A stretch of 64,000 nt of DNA. Origin: Macrothele yani (lineage: Eukaryota; Arthropoda; Arachnida; Araneae; Macrothelidae). The position numbers and the translations under genes are program-made. Under the pieces are notes generated by a model. It worked only from the letters and a program-made list of their open reading frames with translations. It was not told where the DNA came from and did no database searches. The DNA lies in assembly GCA_039090855.1 (NCBI GenBank), contig CM077005.1, positions 72,350,607 to 72,414,606 of the forward strand. The letters run 5' to 3'. Positions 51,320-60,552 of this stretch are shown one piece after another; within the stretch, counting starts at the first letter, position 1, and each line of letters starts with the position of its first letter.

Positions 51320-52312
51320 CGGTAGTGTCCGAATACAATATCTAATGTAGGTCACAAATTCCAATGCGTCGGAGAACACTATTGATATAAATGGTAAACA
51401 AGCCTCCACGACGATAAATAATTCTTCACAATAACAATGGAAGGCACGAACAGATGAAATTTTTAAGTCTTCTGAAAGAAAGCTGACGTATGTGGGGGCC
51501 AATAATGACATTTGGTTTCTCCTTCTCTCTAATTGTGAAGAATGACTGCTTCAATGAAGTTCATTTTTTATCGAAATCTATGATGCTATCTTGCTTTGTC
51601 GAAGTGCCGATTTATTTCAGCAAGACTTTGCAGTGGCGATTTCCTCCATGTCATTTCACGGAAGCTTTGATTTCAGATGCTGGAGTGCTTGCGTTATTTA
51701 TACGCTAAGCCGAAGCAAATCTGTTCCCAAACATCTAATATTTCTCTTTTTCACCTGACAAAAGGCGCAGAGCGCTGAGGGTTCGGGTCTCTCAACCTCA
51801 GATAGGAAATATCTCTCTGCTGATCCTGTATCAGGCGAAATCACTGAAAAAGAGGGCAAAGCGAGCAGCCATTTGGGTTTATCGACTGTAACATTTTACC
51901 GGTGAGACCTTCCTTGTTTGAGTGTGTTCCATGAATCAGTAGGACGTGCTTTGAAAATATCTCAAATTATTTCATGATTTTTTTTTTCTTATTTCATTTA
52001 TATGAAGCACGCATGCCCCAGTTTGAGACTGCTGACAGACTCCTTTACAAGCTGTTTATCGAAAACGGGACAAAACCACTGTCTGTCTTTGGGTGATTTA
52101 AAATCATCCTGCTTGTAACTTAATCCTTAATTTTGATTTCATTTTCCATTTCATGAATGTTGTCTGTTTTCAGAAGTGTAGTGTTCTATCACGTGGTCGT
52201 AGTTGAAGCTAACCAATACATTGCGTGACTATTCAAATACTGTTTGTTTCTCTTCACTATTTATAATATCAAAAATGTAACTATAAAGAAAGAAAACTAC
52301 AAAACTTTTATG
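51320..52312. other. Unannotated DNA
   Basis: No gene or repeat recognised. Confidence 0.5.
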
Positions 52313-52796
52313 CATTGAGATGCCAAAAAAAGTAGGAAGGGCTCTACCATTTTCATTACATGCAACCACACCCACGCGATAAATGGTATCGCCCAGAAAC
52401 GACGCACATATAGAGGCAGATATCTGCGCAAGCTCAAGAAGTAGCATTCGCAGTTCAGATGGCAGCTTATCAGGATTTGGGCGATTTCGAACGTGGTATG
52501 ATAGTCAGTGCCTAGGAGAAATGGGTCACGGCATCTAGGAAATTACCACGAAATTTGGTTTTACACGGTCAACAATTTCAAAGGTGTACCTGGACTACAC
52601 AAACTCAGGGAAAGCATCCAGAGTGGGAGACCGGTGTGGCCGTAGAAAAGCCCTGAACGATCATGTGCAGCGGCGTCTGGAACGCATCGTAACTTCGCCC
52701 AACGTGCAACATTGCTGTAAATCAAAGCGCAGTTCAATGTTGTGGGCCAATAGTAGCATCAGCGTTCGGGTAGTGCAACGTTCCCCGCTTCCTATA

Positions 52797-53186
52797 GGGT
52801 TCCGGGGCCGACGGCCCATTCAGGTGCCATTGCTGACCCGACGACATGAGGCTGTGCACCTCGTCTGGGCTATGGGGTTCCGGGGCCAACGGTCCATTCA
52901 GGTGACATTGCTGACCCGACGACATAAGGCTGTGCACCTCGTCTGGGCTATGGGGGTCCGGGGCCGACGGCCCATTCAGGTGCCATTGCTGACCCGACGA
53001 CATAAATCTGTGTACCCCGTCTGGGCTATGGGGTTCCGGGGCCGACGGCACATTCAGGTGCCATTGCTGACCCGACGACATAAGGCTGTGCACCTCGTCT
53101 TGGCTATGGGGTTCCGGGGTCGACGGCCCATTCAGGTGACATTGCTGACCCGACAACATAAGGCTGTGCACCTCGTCTGGGCTCGG
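52797..53186 (+). repeat. 78-bp coding tandem repeat, five units
   Basis: Starts of GGGTTCCGGGGCC occur at 52797, 52875, 52953, 53031 and 53109, exactly 78 bp apart (26 codons, frame preserved). Units differ at a few positions each. Confidence 0.97.
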
Positions 53187-53298
53187 AAACACCGCCATTA
53201 GAGGCAAGATGACTGAAAACGTGTAGTCTGGTCCGACAAATTGCAGTACCCACTGTTTTGTGCAGATGCCGACTCCATGCTTGGAGGTAGCCCCACGA

Positions 53299-53595
53299 GG
53301 CAATGGATCCCGCATACCTACAAGAGGCAATGCAGGACGGTGGTGGTTCTGTTATGGTGTGGGGTGTTTTCAGGCAATGGATCTCGCATGCCTACAAGAG
53401 GCAATGCAGGCCGGTGGTGGCTCTGTTATGAGGTGGGGTGTTTTCAGGCAATGGATCCCGCATGCCTACAAGAGGCAATGCAGGCCGGTTGTGGCTCTGT
53501 TATGGTGTGGGGGTGTTTTTAGGCAATGGATCCCTCATGCCTGCAAGAGGCAAAGCAGGCCGGTGGTGGCTCGGTTATGGTGTGGGGTGTTTTTA
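53299..53595 (+). repeat. 74-bp tandem repeat, four units
   Basis: GGCAATGGATC starts at 53299, 53373, 53447 and 53522 (spacing 74, 74, 75). Because 74 is not a multiple of three the reading frame rotates from unit to unit. Confidence 0.96.
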
Positions 53596-54120
53596 GCTGG
53601 CACACATTAGAACCGCTCATAATCTGCATACCGCTTTGACAGGTGGAGGCTAAGTAACATCCTTGCGGATCATTTGCACCCTTTCATGTCCTGCAATCAC
53701 TCCGACGGGTGCGACCTTTTTCAACACGACAATGGCCCACCGCACACGTCCATAGTTTCCCGATTATGGCTGTAGGAACGTACCACGGGGTTTGGCATCC
53801 TGATTTCGGCCCCTCGTTCGCCGGTTTTAAACGCCATCAAACACATTTGGGATGCTGTTCACCGTGAGGTTAATGCCAGGCATCTATCACCGGCGAATAT
53901 TACGGAATTATGGAACGCTCTTCGGGAAGCACTGTCTCCACAGTACTACACAGAGCTCGTGGAGTCAATGCACCGTCGCGTTGCTACAGTTATCCGATCA
54001 CGAGGAGGACCAACGCGGTGTTACAATGGTATCCCGGTTTTTTTATTTGGCACTTCAGTGTAATGCGTTAATGTCCCTTCAAACTAGATTAATAAACGTA
54101 TATCTAAAATCGTGGTAACG

Positions 54121-54342
54121 TTTTTTTTTTGATTGATTGGAGGTTTAACGACCGCCGAGAGCAACTCAATGGGTTATAAGCAGTCGTCCGTCTCTAATTT
54201 TGGGTCACTGGTTCCAGGGAAGGGAGAGACACACCACCGTAAGACAAACACAACATCCATGCCTCGCCGGGATTCGAACCTGGACCCCTTACGGACGAAT
54301 GCTCAGAGGCCATAGCTTAGAACATTGCACCACCGAGGCGGC
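54121..54342 (-). mobile_element. SINE-1 copy
   Basis: Poly-T, GGAGGTTTAACGACCGCCGA, body with CTGGTTCCAGGGAAGGGAG, B box GGGATTCGAACCTGG and head ending CATTGCACCACCGAGGCGGC. Full length, moderately diverged. Confidence 0.92.
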
Positions 54343-54499
54343 TTGATAACTTTGGCAAAACATTCACCAGGTAGAAATGAAGCAAGAGAGAAATTAGAGA
54401 TATTTATACGGAAAATATCATTCCACGAAATGCATATACACTAAAGTGGCAAATTACCAGAAACACCAAATAGCAATCGGACACGTGGCACTGGCAACT

Positions 54500-54769
54500 A
54501 ATTATATTGTTGAGATGGCTTTTTAAATTACTCAATGAAAACTTCCTAGATTTAGAGAAAGCTTACTACCGAGTAAATAGGACACTTTTGTGCAAGGTAT
54601 TGAATGAATTTGGTGTTACTGGGAATCTACTTAATAGTGTAAAAGCCATGTATGCTGGTAGTAGAGCTCGTGTACGAGTGAATGGTGTTTTATTAAAATG
54701 GTTTTCTATTGGTGCAGGAGTCAGGCAAGGTTGTGTAATGTCACCATGGCTGTTTAATACACTGCTGGC
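54500..54769 (+). pseudogene. LINE reverse transcriptase, first part
   Basis: FLDLEKAYYRVNRTLLCKVL (the usual catalytic Asp of EKAYDRV is Tyr here), NEFGVTGNLLNSVKAMYAGS, RARVRVNGVLLKWFSIGAGV and RQGCVMSPWLFN. Cut at 54769 by a Tc1-like element; continues at 56131 with IFMDVC. Upstream polymerase motifs and the endonuclease are absent, so the LINE is 5'-truncated or decayed. Clade not assigned; it is clearly different from the RTE copies at 20-24 kb. Confidence 0.88.
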
Positions 54770-56130
54770 CACCCAAAATGCAACACCAAGAAGCCAGATT
54801 TACTAGACACATAACAACAGATGCAAAGATGAAACGATTGAGCTTACAAGCCCGTGCGACTTGCAGAACACGCAGATATCAATAGTTCGTGTGGCCCCCA
54901 TGGCTAGCAATAACGGTCGCTACACGCCGCGGCATCAAACGAAAAAGGCTTTGGATGTGGGCTTGAGGTATGTCGGTCCAGGCTGCTTCCACACGTAGCC
55001 GCGGGTGCTGCTTGCTGGGCCACTCGGTTGCCGATCAGCAACCAGACGTGTTCGATGGGCGACATGTCGGGAGAAAAGGCTGGCCACGGCGGCAGTGACA
55101 ACCGGTGGGCCGTGAAGAATTCTTGCACGATGCGTGCCACGTGCTGGCGTGCATTGTCCTGTTGAAACGTGGCCGCTGGCAGGTCCTGTAGGTAAGGGAG
55201 GACTACAGGCTCCAAAACATCGAAGATGCAGCAGTGACTGTTGAGTGTGTCTGCGATGGGTACCAGAGGGGGCGGGTGTCATATCCAATTGCGCGCCAAA
55301 CGATAACGCAAGGCGACGGACCGGTATGGCGATGCATAATGAAGGCGTCATATAATCTCCCGCCTCGGTGCCGCCACACGCGGATCCGACCATCGTGGTG
55401 TTGCAGGCAGAAGCGGGATTCGTAGGACTAGACAATGTCGTTCCATTCCGTAGTCCAAGCGCGGCGTGCAACTGCCCACTGCCGCTGCACTCGCCGGTGG
55501 TGTAACATCAATGGTAATCCGAGCAATGGGCGCCGTGCGACATATCCCCGATCCTGCAGACGACGTCGAAAGGTACGTGCTGACACAGGTTATTGCGCAA
55601 CACACCCTAATTCCTGCGCTAACGCTCGTAATGCGGCTGTGAGAGCCGTCAATGCCCGCCACACAACATGCCGGTCCTCTCGTTCGGTGGTGTGCCGCGG
55701 CTGCGGTAATCGCTCACGTCGGACCGTCCGTCCCTCCTGCATCCACCAAATTCATACTCGCCTCACTGTGGCTGGATGTCGTCCCACACGAGCGCCGATG
55801 TCTCGGTACGATAAACCGCTGTCTCGATAAGCCACTATTCGTCCTCTGTCGAACTCCGAAAAGTGCTGGAATGACTGCCATATTCTGTGACGAGGCATCA
55901 GGAAGGTTCCCACGCCCAGGTCCGGCAGCACAACACACTTTCACTGCTTACACCCCACCTTCTGTGCACCCTTCTTATAGTGCTTCTCGGTGGCGTGCCG
56001 GGCGCACATGATTTGCATATGCCATGCAATGCTAATCGTTTGCATGTCCTCTCGCGGGCGACGCAGGCTGCGAATTTCAGGCCAATTGGTTGCTTCCTTC
56101 TTGGTGTTGCATTTTGGGTGGCCAGCAGTA
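54770..56130 (-). mobile_element. Tc1-like element G, copy 1, inserted in a LINE
   Basis: Left end CACTGCTGGCCACCCAAAAT; right end read inversely TACTGCTGGCCACCCAAAAT. TA at 54768-54769 and 56131-56132. 1361 bp. Removing the element and one TA restores the LINE frame (FN then IFMDVC). Confidence 0.95.
54879..55898 (-). pseudogene. Tc1-G transposase pseudogene (copy 1)
   Basis: Read leftwards from the ATG at 55896-55898. MPRHRIWQSFQHFSEFDRGR, IVAYRDSGLSYRDIGARVGR (first HTH), MQEGRTVRRERLPQPRHTTE, RPLLGLPLMLHHRRVQRQWA, then a first-Asp block SYESRFCLQHHDGRIRVWRH in which Asp is Tyr. In other frames: DLPAATFQQDNARQHVARIV (second Asp) and WPAFSPDMSPIEHVWLLIGN (third Asp and Glu). The end SLFRLMPRRVATVIASHGGH, TNY, TGA is at 54879. 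Coding sequence GC content is high (about 60 percent) compared with the surroundings. Confidence 0.92.
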
Positions 56131-57027
56131 TATATTTATGGATGTGTGCACGAGTGATGCCAAAATAGATAATAGTGGTTTATGTCTTGGTGATATCCGT
56201 GTGTGCAGATTGCTGTATGCTGATGACACCGTCCTGTTGGCAGAGAGCAAAAGTGATTTGCAGGGTATGTTGTCCAGGATGTACGAAGTTGACATGAAAT
56301 TCAAACTGAGTATAAGTAAAGGAAACACCAAAGTTATGGTCTTTGAGAGAGCAACTGGTAGCACTGAATGTGATGTAAGTATAATTGGCACTGTGATTGA
56401 CAGGTAAGTGAGTTTTTGTATTTAGGAAGCATGTTTGACAGAAAGAACAAATTGGATGGTGAAATTAGTAGGCGAGTGAATTTTTCATTGAAAGTCATAG
56501 CTGCTCTGGGAGGTTTTCACAGGAATGATGGATTTTCTAGAGAGTTCCGCATGGCTGTGTATGAAAGTGTAATTGTTCCTACTCTGATGTATGGTAGTGA
56601 AACCTGGGTACGACAAAAGAAACATAGAAGTCGTTTGTGTGCTGGAGAAATGCGTTAGTTACGTGGGGTTTGTGGCAAGACACGGTCTGACTGTGTGAGG
56701 AATGAAGATGTGTTGCAGTTGTGTGATGTGAAGCAAAATGTTGTTAGCAAGTTGGAGAATAATATGCTTCGGTGGTTTGGCCATGTTGAAAGAATGAGTG
56801 ATGAGATGCTTACTAAGCAAACGTTTTTAAACCAAGTGGCAGGAACGTAAGGCAGAGGAACGCGAAGGAAGACATGGGTGGATCAGATTCAGGAATGTCT
56901 GCTTGAGAAAAAGATAATGAGTATGAAGTATAGAAGATTTTTTGTGTGGCGTGTGATGGATGTGAGTGAAGCCCGAGTTGTATATCAAGATCGCTGTAAA
57001 TGGATAAGTTTGATACGGCAACAGTAA
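56131..57027 (+). pseudogene. LINE reverse transcriptase, second part
   Basis: IFMDVCTSDAKIDNSGLCLG, RLLYADDTVLLAESKSDLQG (catalytic YADD), KGNTKVMVFERATGSTECDV, YLGSMFDRKNKLDGEISRRV, SVIVPTLMYGSETWVRQKKH, NNMLRWFGHVERMSDEMLTK and SEARVVYQDRCKWISLI. One frame change near 56402 (after GTVIDR), a stop after GEMR at 56656 and a stop after VAGT near 56847. It encodes the C-terminal half of ORF2. There is no obvious 3' tail after 57027. Confidence 0.88.
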
Positions 57028-57153
57028 GTAAAAACTATCTGGTAGTTTGTATTTCTTTTTGGAGCTAACCTCTATATCTCAGAGAACAGCTTAGTGATAT
57101 ATATGTATGTATGAAAAGGATTCAGACTTGTACGTAACTTAGATAGCTGCCGT

Positions 57154-58350
57154 ATGGGAAAGACTCCTGATTTCAGGAATTTTGAAAGAGGCATGGTAGT
57201 GGGTGATAATGGTGATCCAAGCGTTTTAGAAACGGCAAACTTTCTTTGCTATGCAAAAGGAATTATACCGGGGACGTACAATGAGTGGTGGATAAGAAAC
57301 AAGACATGCAGTCAAAAGTCTTCCTTTAGGCGAAAGAGACTTATCGATGATCGGAGGCAACGGTGGCTGGAGAAGATTCTATGGGGCAACAGACGAAATT
57401 CGTTACACCAAGTAACCGCGCAGTACAAAAGCGGTATCAACAGGAGGATCTCAGCACACTCCACCCACCGTACACAAGTAGGAATGGGTTACAACAGCAG
57501 AATTCCCCTTCCTTTACTACTCGTCTCAGCTAAAACTCGACATGCTCTTCTGTAGTAGGTTCGGAAGTTTCAGGAAGGGATCCTTACGGACTGGGAAAAG
57601 GTCGCCTGGTCCAGTGAACCATACTTTCAGTTCATAAACGACGATAGAAGGAACAGAATAGGATGTCAGCAGCACAAGTTGATGATTTCCAACTACTTAG
57701 CTTTAACTGTACAAGTTGGTGGAAGTAGTGTAATGGTGTAGGGTGTGTTTTCAATTCGGAAATTAGGCTCCTACATGTCTTTTCAACAACATTCGGATGA
57801 CACGACGTATTTTAACATTATTGCGGATAAGGCAAATACGAGCAGATGGTTTCGAGAAGAACGACAATAACCTCAAAGTTATAAAATATCAAATCCACAC
57901 TGTCCCCATATCTTTACCCGATTGAGCACAGGTTGCATGGCCGCCCCGGTGGCGCAGTGGTCTAAGCGATGGCCTCTGATCATTCGTCCGAAAGGGGCCC
58001 GGGTTCAAATGCCGGTCAGGCGTGGATGTTGCATTTGTCTTACGGCACTGACTCTCTCCCTTCCCTGGAACCAGTGACCCTAAATTAATGACGGGCGACT
58101 GCTTATAGCCCATTGAGGTGCTCACGGTAGTCGTTAAACCTCCAATAAAAAAAAACCAAAAAAAAACAGGTAGCATGAAATTGAGAGAGCCATCGCAACA
58201 GAGAACCTCCATCAGTTAACATTCGGCACTTGACAGACGCCCTCATATTTCTCTTGGCTGAACATAATTGCTGTAGAACCATATCACCACCTCATTTAAT
58301 ATATGCCACATCAAATCTAGGCTAGTTTGAAGGACAATGGGAGGCCCAAC
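57154..58350 (+). pseudogene. Tc1-J transposase pseudogene
   Basis: MGKTPDFRNFERGMVVGDNG, DPSVLETANFLCYAKGIIPG (first HTH), SFRRKRLIDDRRQRWLEKIL, NSLHQVTAQYKSGINRRISA and MGYNSRIPLPLLLVSAKTRH are in one frame of 133 codons. Next: WEKVAWSSEPYFQFINDDRR (first Asp changed), GGSSVMV, and a later region around NIIADKANTSRWFREERQ. The DDE core after it is mostly lost. After the SINE-1, REPPSVNIRHLTDALIFLLA and ISPPHLIYATSNLG match the C-terminus. Many lesions. Confidence 0.78.
57940..58164 (+). mobile_element. SINE-1 in Tc1-J (source copy)
   Basis: Complete: head CCGCCCCGGTGGCGCAGTGG, B box GGTTCAAATGCCGG, body, tail and A-rich end. Target duplication ACAGGTTGCATG / ACAGGTAGCATG (57928-57939 and 58165-58176). 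Confidence 0.95.
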
Positions 58351-58478
58351 ACGTCATTAGGAAGATTTTGGCTAATAGTTTGCTACTTCAGTGTATTAAC
58401 AAAGTCCACTGAATTCCCTTTCGAAACGCCAGAGGAAGAAGTACACGATTATGTTAAAACTTACAAAACTTTCAAATG

Positions 58479-58981
58479 CCGCCCCGGTGGCGCAGTGGTC
58501 TAAGCAATAGCCTCTGATCATTCGTCCGAACGGGTGAGTGTAATGGTGTAGGGTCTGTTTTCAATTCGGAAATTAGGCTCCTTCATGTTTTTTCAACAAC
58601 ATTTGGATGACACGACGTGTCTTAACATTATTGCGGATAAAACAAATACGAGCAGATGGTTTCGAGAAGAACGACAATAACCTCAAAGTTATAAAATATC
58701 AAATCCACACTGTCCCCATATCTTTACCCGATTGAGCACAGGTAGCATGGCCGCCCCGGTGGCGCAGTGGTCTAAGCGATGGCCTCTGATCATTCGTCCG
58801 AAAGGGGTCGGGGTTCGAATCCCGGTGAGGCATGGATGTTGTGTTTGCCTTACGGCCCTCGCTCTCTCGCTTCCCTTGAATCAGTTACCCTAAATTAAGG
58901 ACGGGCGACTGCTTATAGCCCATTGAGTTGCTCACGGTGGTCGTTAAACCTCCAATCAAAAAAAACAAAAAATAAAAAAAC
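58479..58981 (+). mobile_element. Chimeric SINE insertion carrying upstream flank of another SINE
   Basis: Three joined parts: the first 53 bp of a SINE-1 (CCGCCCCGGTGGCGCAGTGG through CGTCCGAACGGG, to about 58531); a 215-bp segment (about 58534-58750) matching Tc1-J at 57728-57939, i.e. the sequence immediately upstream of the SINE at 57940; and a complete SINE-1 with A-rich tail. The whole is flanked by ACTTTCAAATG (58468-58478) and ACTTTCAAACG (58982-58992), a target duplication with one mismatch. Confidence 0.9.
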
Positions 58982-58992
58982 ACTTTCAAACG

Positions 58993-59045
58993 CAGCTTTG
59001 GCATATATAAATTGGAGACATACTGTCTATAAAATCCCTATCAAA
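58993..59045 (+). repeat. Direct repeat flanking Tc1-H, left
   Basis: GCAGCTTTGGCATATATAAA and TCTATAAAATCCCTATCAA recur at 60241-60293 in the same orientation (GCAGCTTTGGCATATCGGCA, TCTATAAAATCACTTTCAA). Spacing about 1250 bp, roughly the length of Tc1-H plus flanks. Confidence 0.8.
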
Positions 59046-59223
59046 CTTACGAAACCTTGAGCGCTGCTTTGATTTATACACCTATTAGGCATTACATTAT
59101 GGCCACCCCAAACGTAGAAAAGTGAGGACGCCTGGAGACAGAACGGTGGCGCAGGTGAAGTTCACAGAGCAGTTATATACCACCCGAGGACCGTCTTTCG
59201 GTTAGTATAATTTTGGAGTCAGA

Positions 59224-60201
59224 ATGGGAAAGGCTGCCCATTCATATGAGTTTGATAAAGGACAAATTGTGATGGCACAACGCATCGGAGCTACGATCTC
59301 GGAAACGGCGCGATTTGTGGGCTGTTCACGTGCCACTGCAGTGAGTACGTATCAAAAGTGGTGCACACAGGGCCGAACGATGAACCGTCGTCCAGCTGTG
59401 TGTCGTCCGCAGCTCATTGATGCCAGAAGGGAGCGGAGACTATCACGCATTGTTCCAGCGACCACAGGGCCACAGTGCGACAAATCACCCAAAGCTACAA
59501 CTGTGGTGATCAGGGCAATGTGTCACAGTACATCGCAGTCTTCTGCGTATGGGCCAGCGTACCCGCAGACCCAGCTGGGTACCCATGCTCACTGCACGTC
59601 ATCGCGTACAACTCATGAAATGGGCCCATCGAGATTGGACCGTGGATGATTGGAAGAAAATTGCCTGGTCTGACAAATGAAGATTCCTGGTGCATCACGT
59701 AGACGGCCAAGCGCGTGACACGCCGATTACGAAGGGAGGCTATGGCACACGAATGCACTGTTAGGCGGAAACAGGCCGGCGGCGGCGGCGGCGGTGTTAT
59801 GCTGTGGGCGATATTTTATTGAGACACTTTAGGCCCCAATAGCACAATCCCTGACAACTGTCAGGTATCTAAACATCGTTGCGGACCAAGTTCACCCATT
59901 CATGGCAACTGTGTTCTCTGCTGGTGATAGCCATTATTAGCAGAATAATGCGCCATGCCACACTGCCGGAATCGTCAAGGAGTGGCACCAGGAATATGCT
60001 GGTGACTTTCTGTTAATGCCCTTGCATCTAAATTCACGTGGCATGAACCCAATCGAACATTTGCAGTTCGACTTGGAAAAGCGGGTTCGCGCTAAGTCAC
60101 CACCTCCCCTAAATGTACTGGAACTGGAAGACCTGCCGTTGAGATTATGGTACCAGATACCCCAGGATACCTATCGCCACCTCATTGAATCGATGAGGTA
60201 A
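59224..60201 (+). pseudogene. Tc1-H transposase pseudogene
   Basis: MGKAAHSYEFDKGQIVMAQR, IGATISETARFVGCSRATAV (first HTH), TYQKWCTQGRTMNRRPAVCR, PQLIDARRERRLSRIVPATT. The frame then changes; NCGDQGNVSQYIAVFCVWAS is a shadow. The first-Asp block is IAWSDK (59660 region, Asp kept, Glu-Ser lost). A CGG microsatellite interrupts the glycine-rich QAGGG motif near 59776. The second catalytic block is badly damaged (QQNNAPCHTAGIVKE-like, Asp to Asn). LNSRGMNPIEHLQFDLEKRV retains the Glu. It ends TYRHLIESMR at 60201. Confidence 0.85.
59773..59795. repeat. CGG trinucleotide run in the transposase gene
   Basis: GGCCGGCGGCGGCGGCGGCG, about six CGG units where relatives have two or three Gly codons. 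Confidence 0.9.
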
Positions 60202-60240
60202 TGTGGGCCGTAATGTAATGGCTCATCTCTGTATATATTG

Positions 60241-60293
60241 GCAGCTTTGGCATATCGGCATTGGAGATGTACAGTCTATAAAATCACTTTCAA
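60241..60293 (+). repeat. Direct repeat flanking Tc1-H, right
   Basis: Partner of the repeat at 58993-59045. Confidence 0.8.
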
Positions 60294-60552
60294 CGGAATG
60301 AAGCTGAATGGAATAAGTACACTGCTAGCCACCCAAAATGCAACACCAAGAAGGAAAGCATCCGATTGGCCTGAAATTCGCAGCATGCGTCGCTCGCGAG
60401 AGGACATGCAAACGATTAGCATTGCATGGCATATGCAAATCATGTGCGCCCATCACGCCATCCAGAAGCACTATGAGAAAGGTACACAGAATGCGAGGTG
60501 TAAGTAGTGGAAGTGTGTTGTGCTGCCTGACCTGTGCGTGGGAAGCTGCCTG

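Larger units (their letters stand above)
52459..54055 (+). pseudogene. Tc1-I transposase pseudogene with amplified segments
   Basis: MAAYQDLGDFERGMIVSA starts the helix-turn-helix domain, with an early stop. The next frame is open from 52584 to 53201 and includes GRRKALNDHVQRRLERIVTS, then five copies of a 26-residue unit (GFRGRRPIQVPLLTRRHKAV then HLVWAM), a segment that occurs once in relatives (form: GYRGRRP, VPLLT, AWARE). KHRH follows. The first-Asp block (WSDES) reads WSDKLQ at about 53226. The motif EAMDPACLQEAMQAGGGSVM VWGVF, single in relatives, is present four times. QHDNGPPHTS (second Asp) and SAPRSPVLNAIKHIWD (third Asp and Glu both changed) follow, ending ELVESMHRRVATVIRSRGGP. 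Confidence 0.9.
52313..54060 (+). mobile_element. Tc1-like element I with two internal tandem expansions
   Basis: The right end read inversely is CACTGAAGTGCCAAATAAAA, followed by TA at 54061-54062. The left end CATTGAGATGCCAAAAAAAG is diverged and preceded by TG. 1748 bp, longer than a usual Tc1 because two coding segments are amplified. Confidence 0.83.
57120..58400 (+). mobile_element. Tc1-like element J with nested SINE-1
   Basis: Contains a transposase pseudogene from 57154, interrupted by a SINE-1 at 57940-58164. The right end reads ATAGTTTGCTACTTCAGTGT then A at about 58395. A convincing left end was not found, so the boundaries are approximate. Confidence 0.7.
59079..60231 (+). mobile_element. 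Tc1-like element H
   Basis: Left end CACCTATTAGGCATTACATT then ATGGCCACC. The right end read inversely is CAGAGATGAGCCATTACATT then ACGGCCCAC. TA on both sides (59077-59078 and 60232-60233). 1153 bp. Confidence 0.88.

Noticed and set aside
52734..53330. 198-codon minus-strand ORF with repeated HSPDEVHSLMSSGQQWHLNG units.
   Set aside because: It is the antisense shadow of the 78-bp coding repeat in Tc1-I; a repeat of a multiple of three keeps several frames open.
54935..55471. 178-codon minus-strand ORF.
   Set aside because: Out-of-frame reading of the GC-rich Tc1-G transposase; the DDE motifs lie in other frames.
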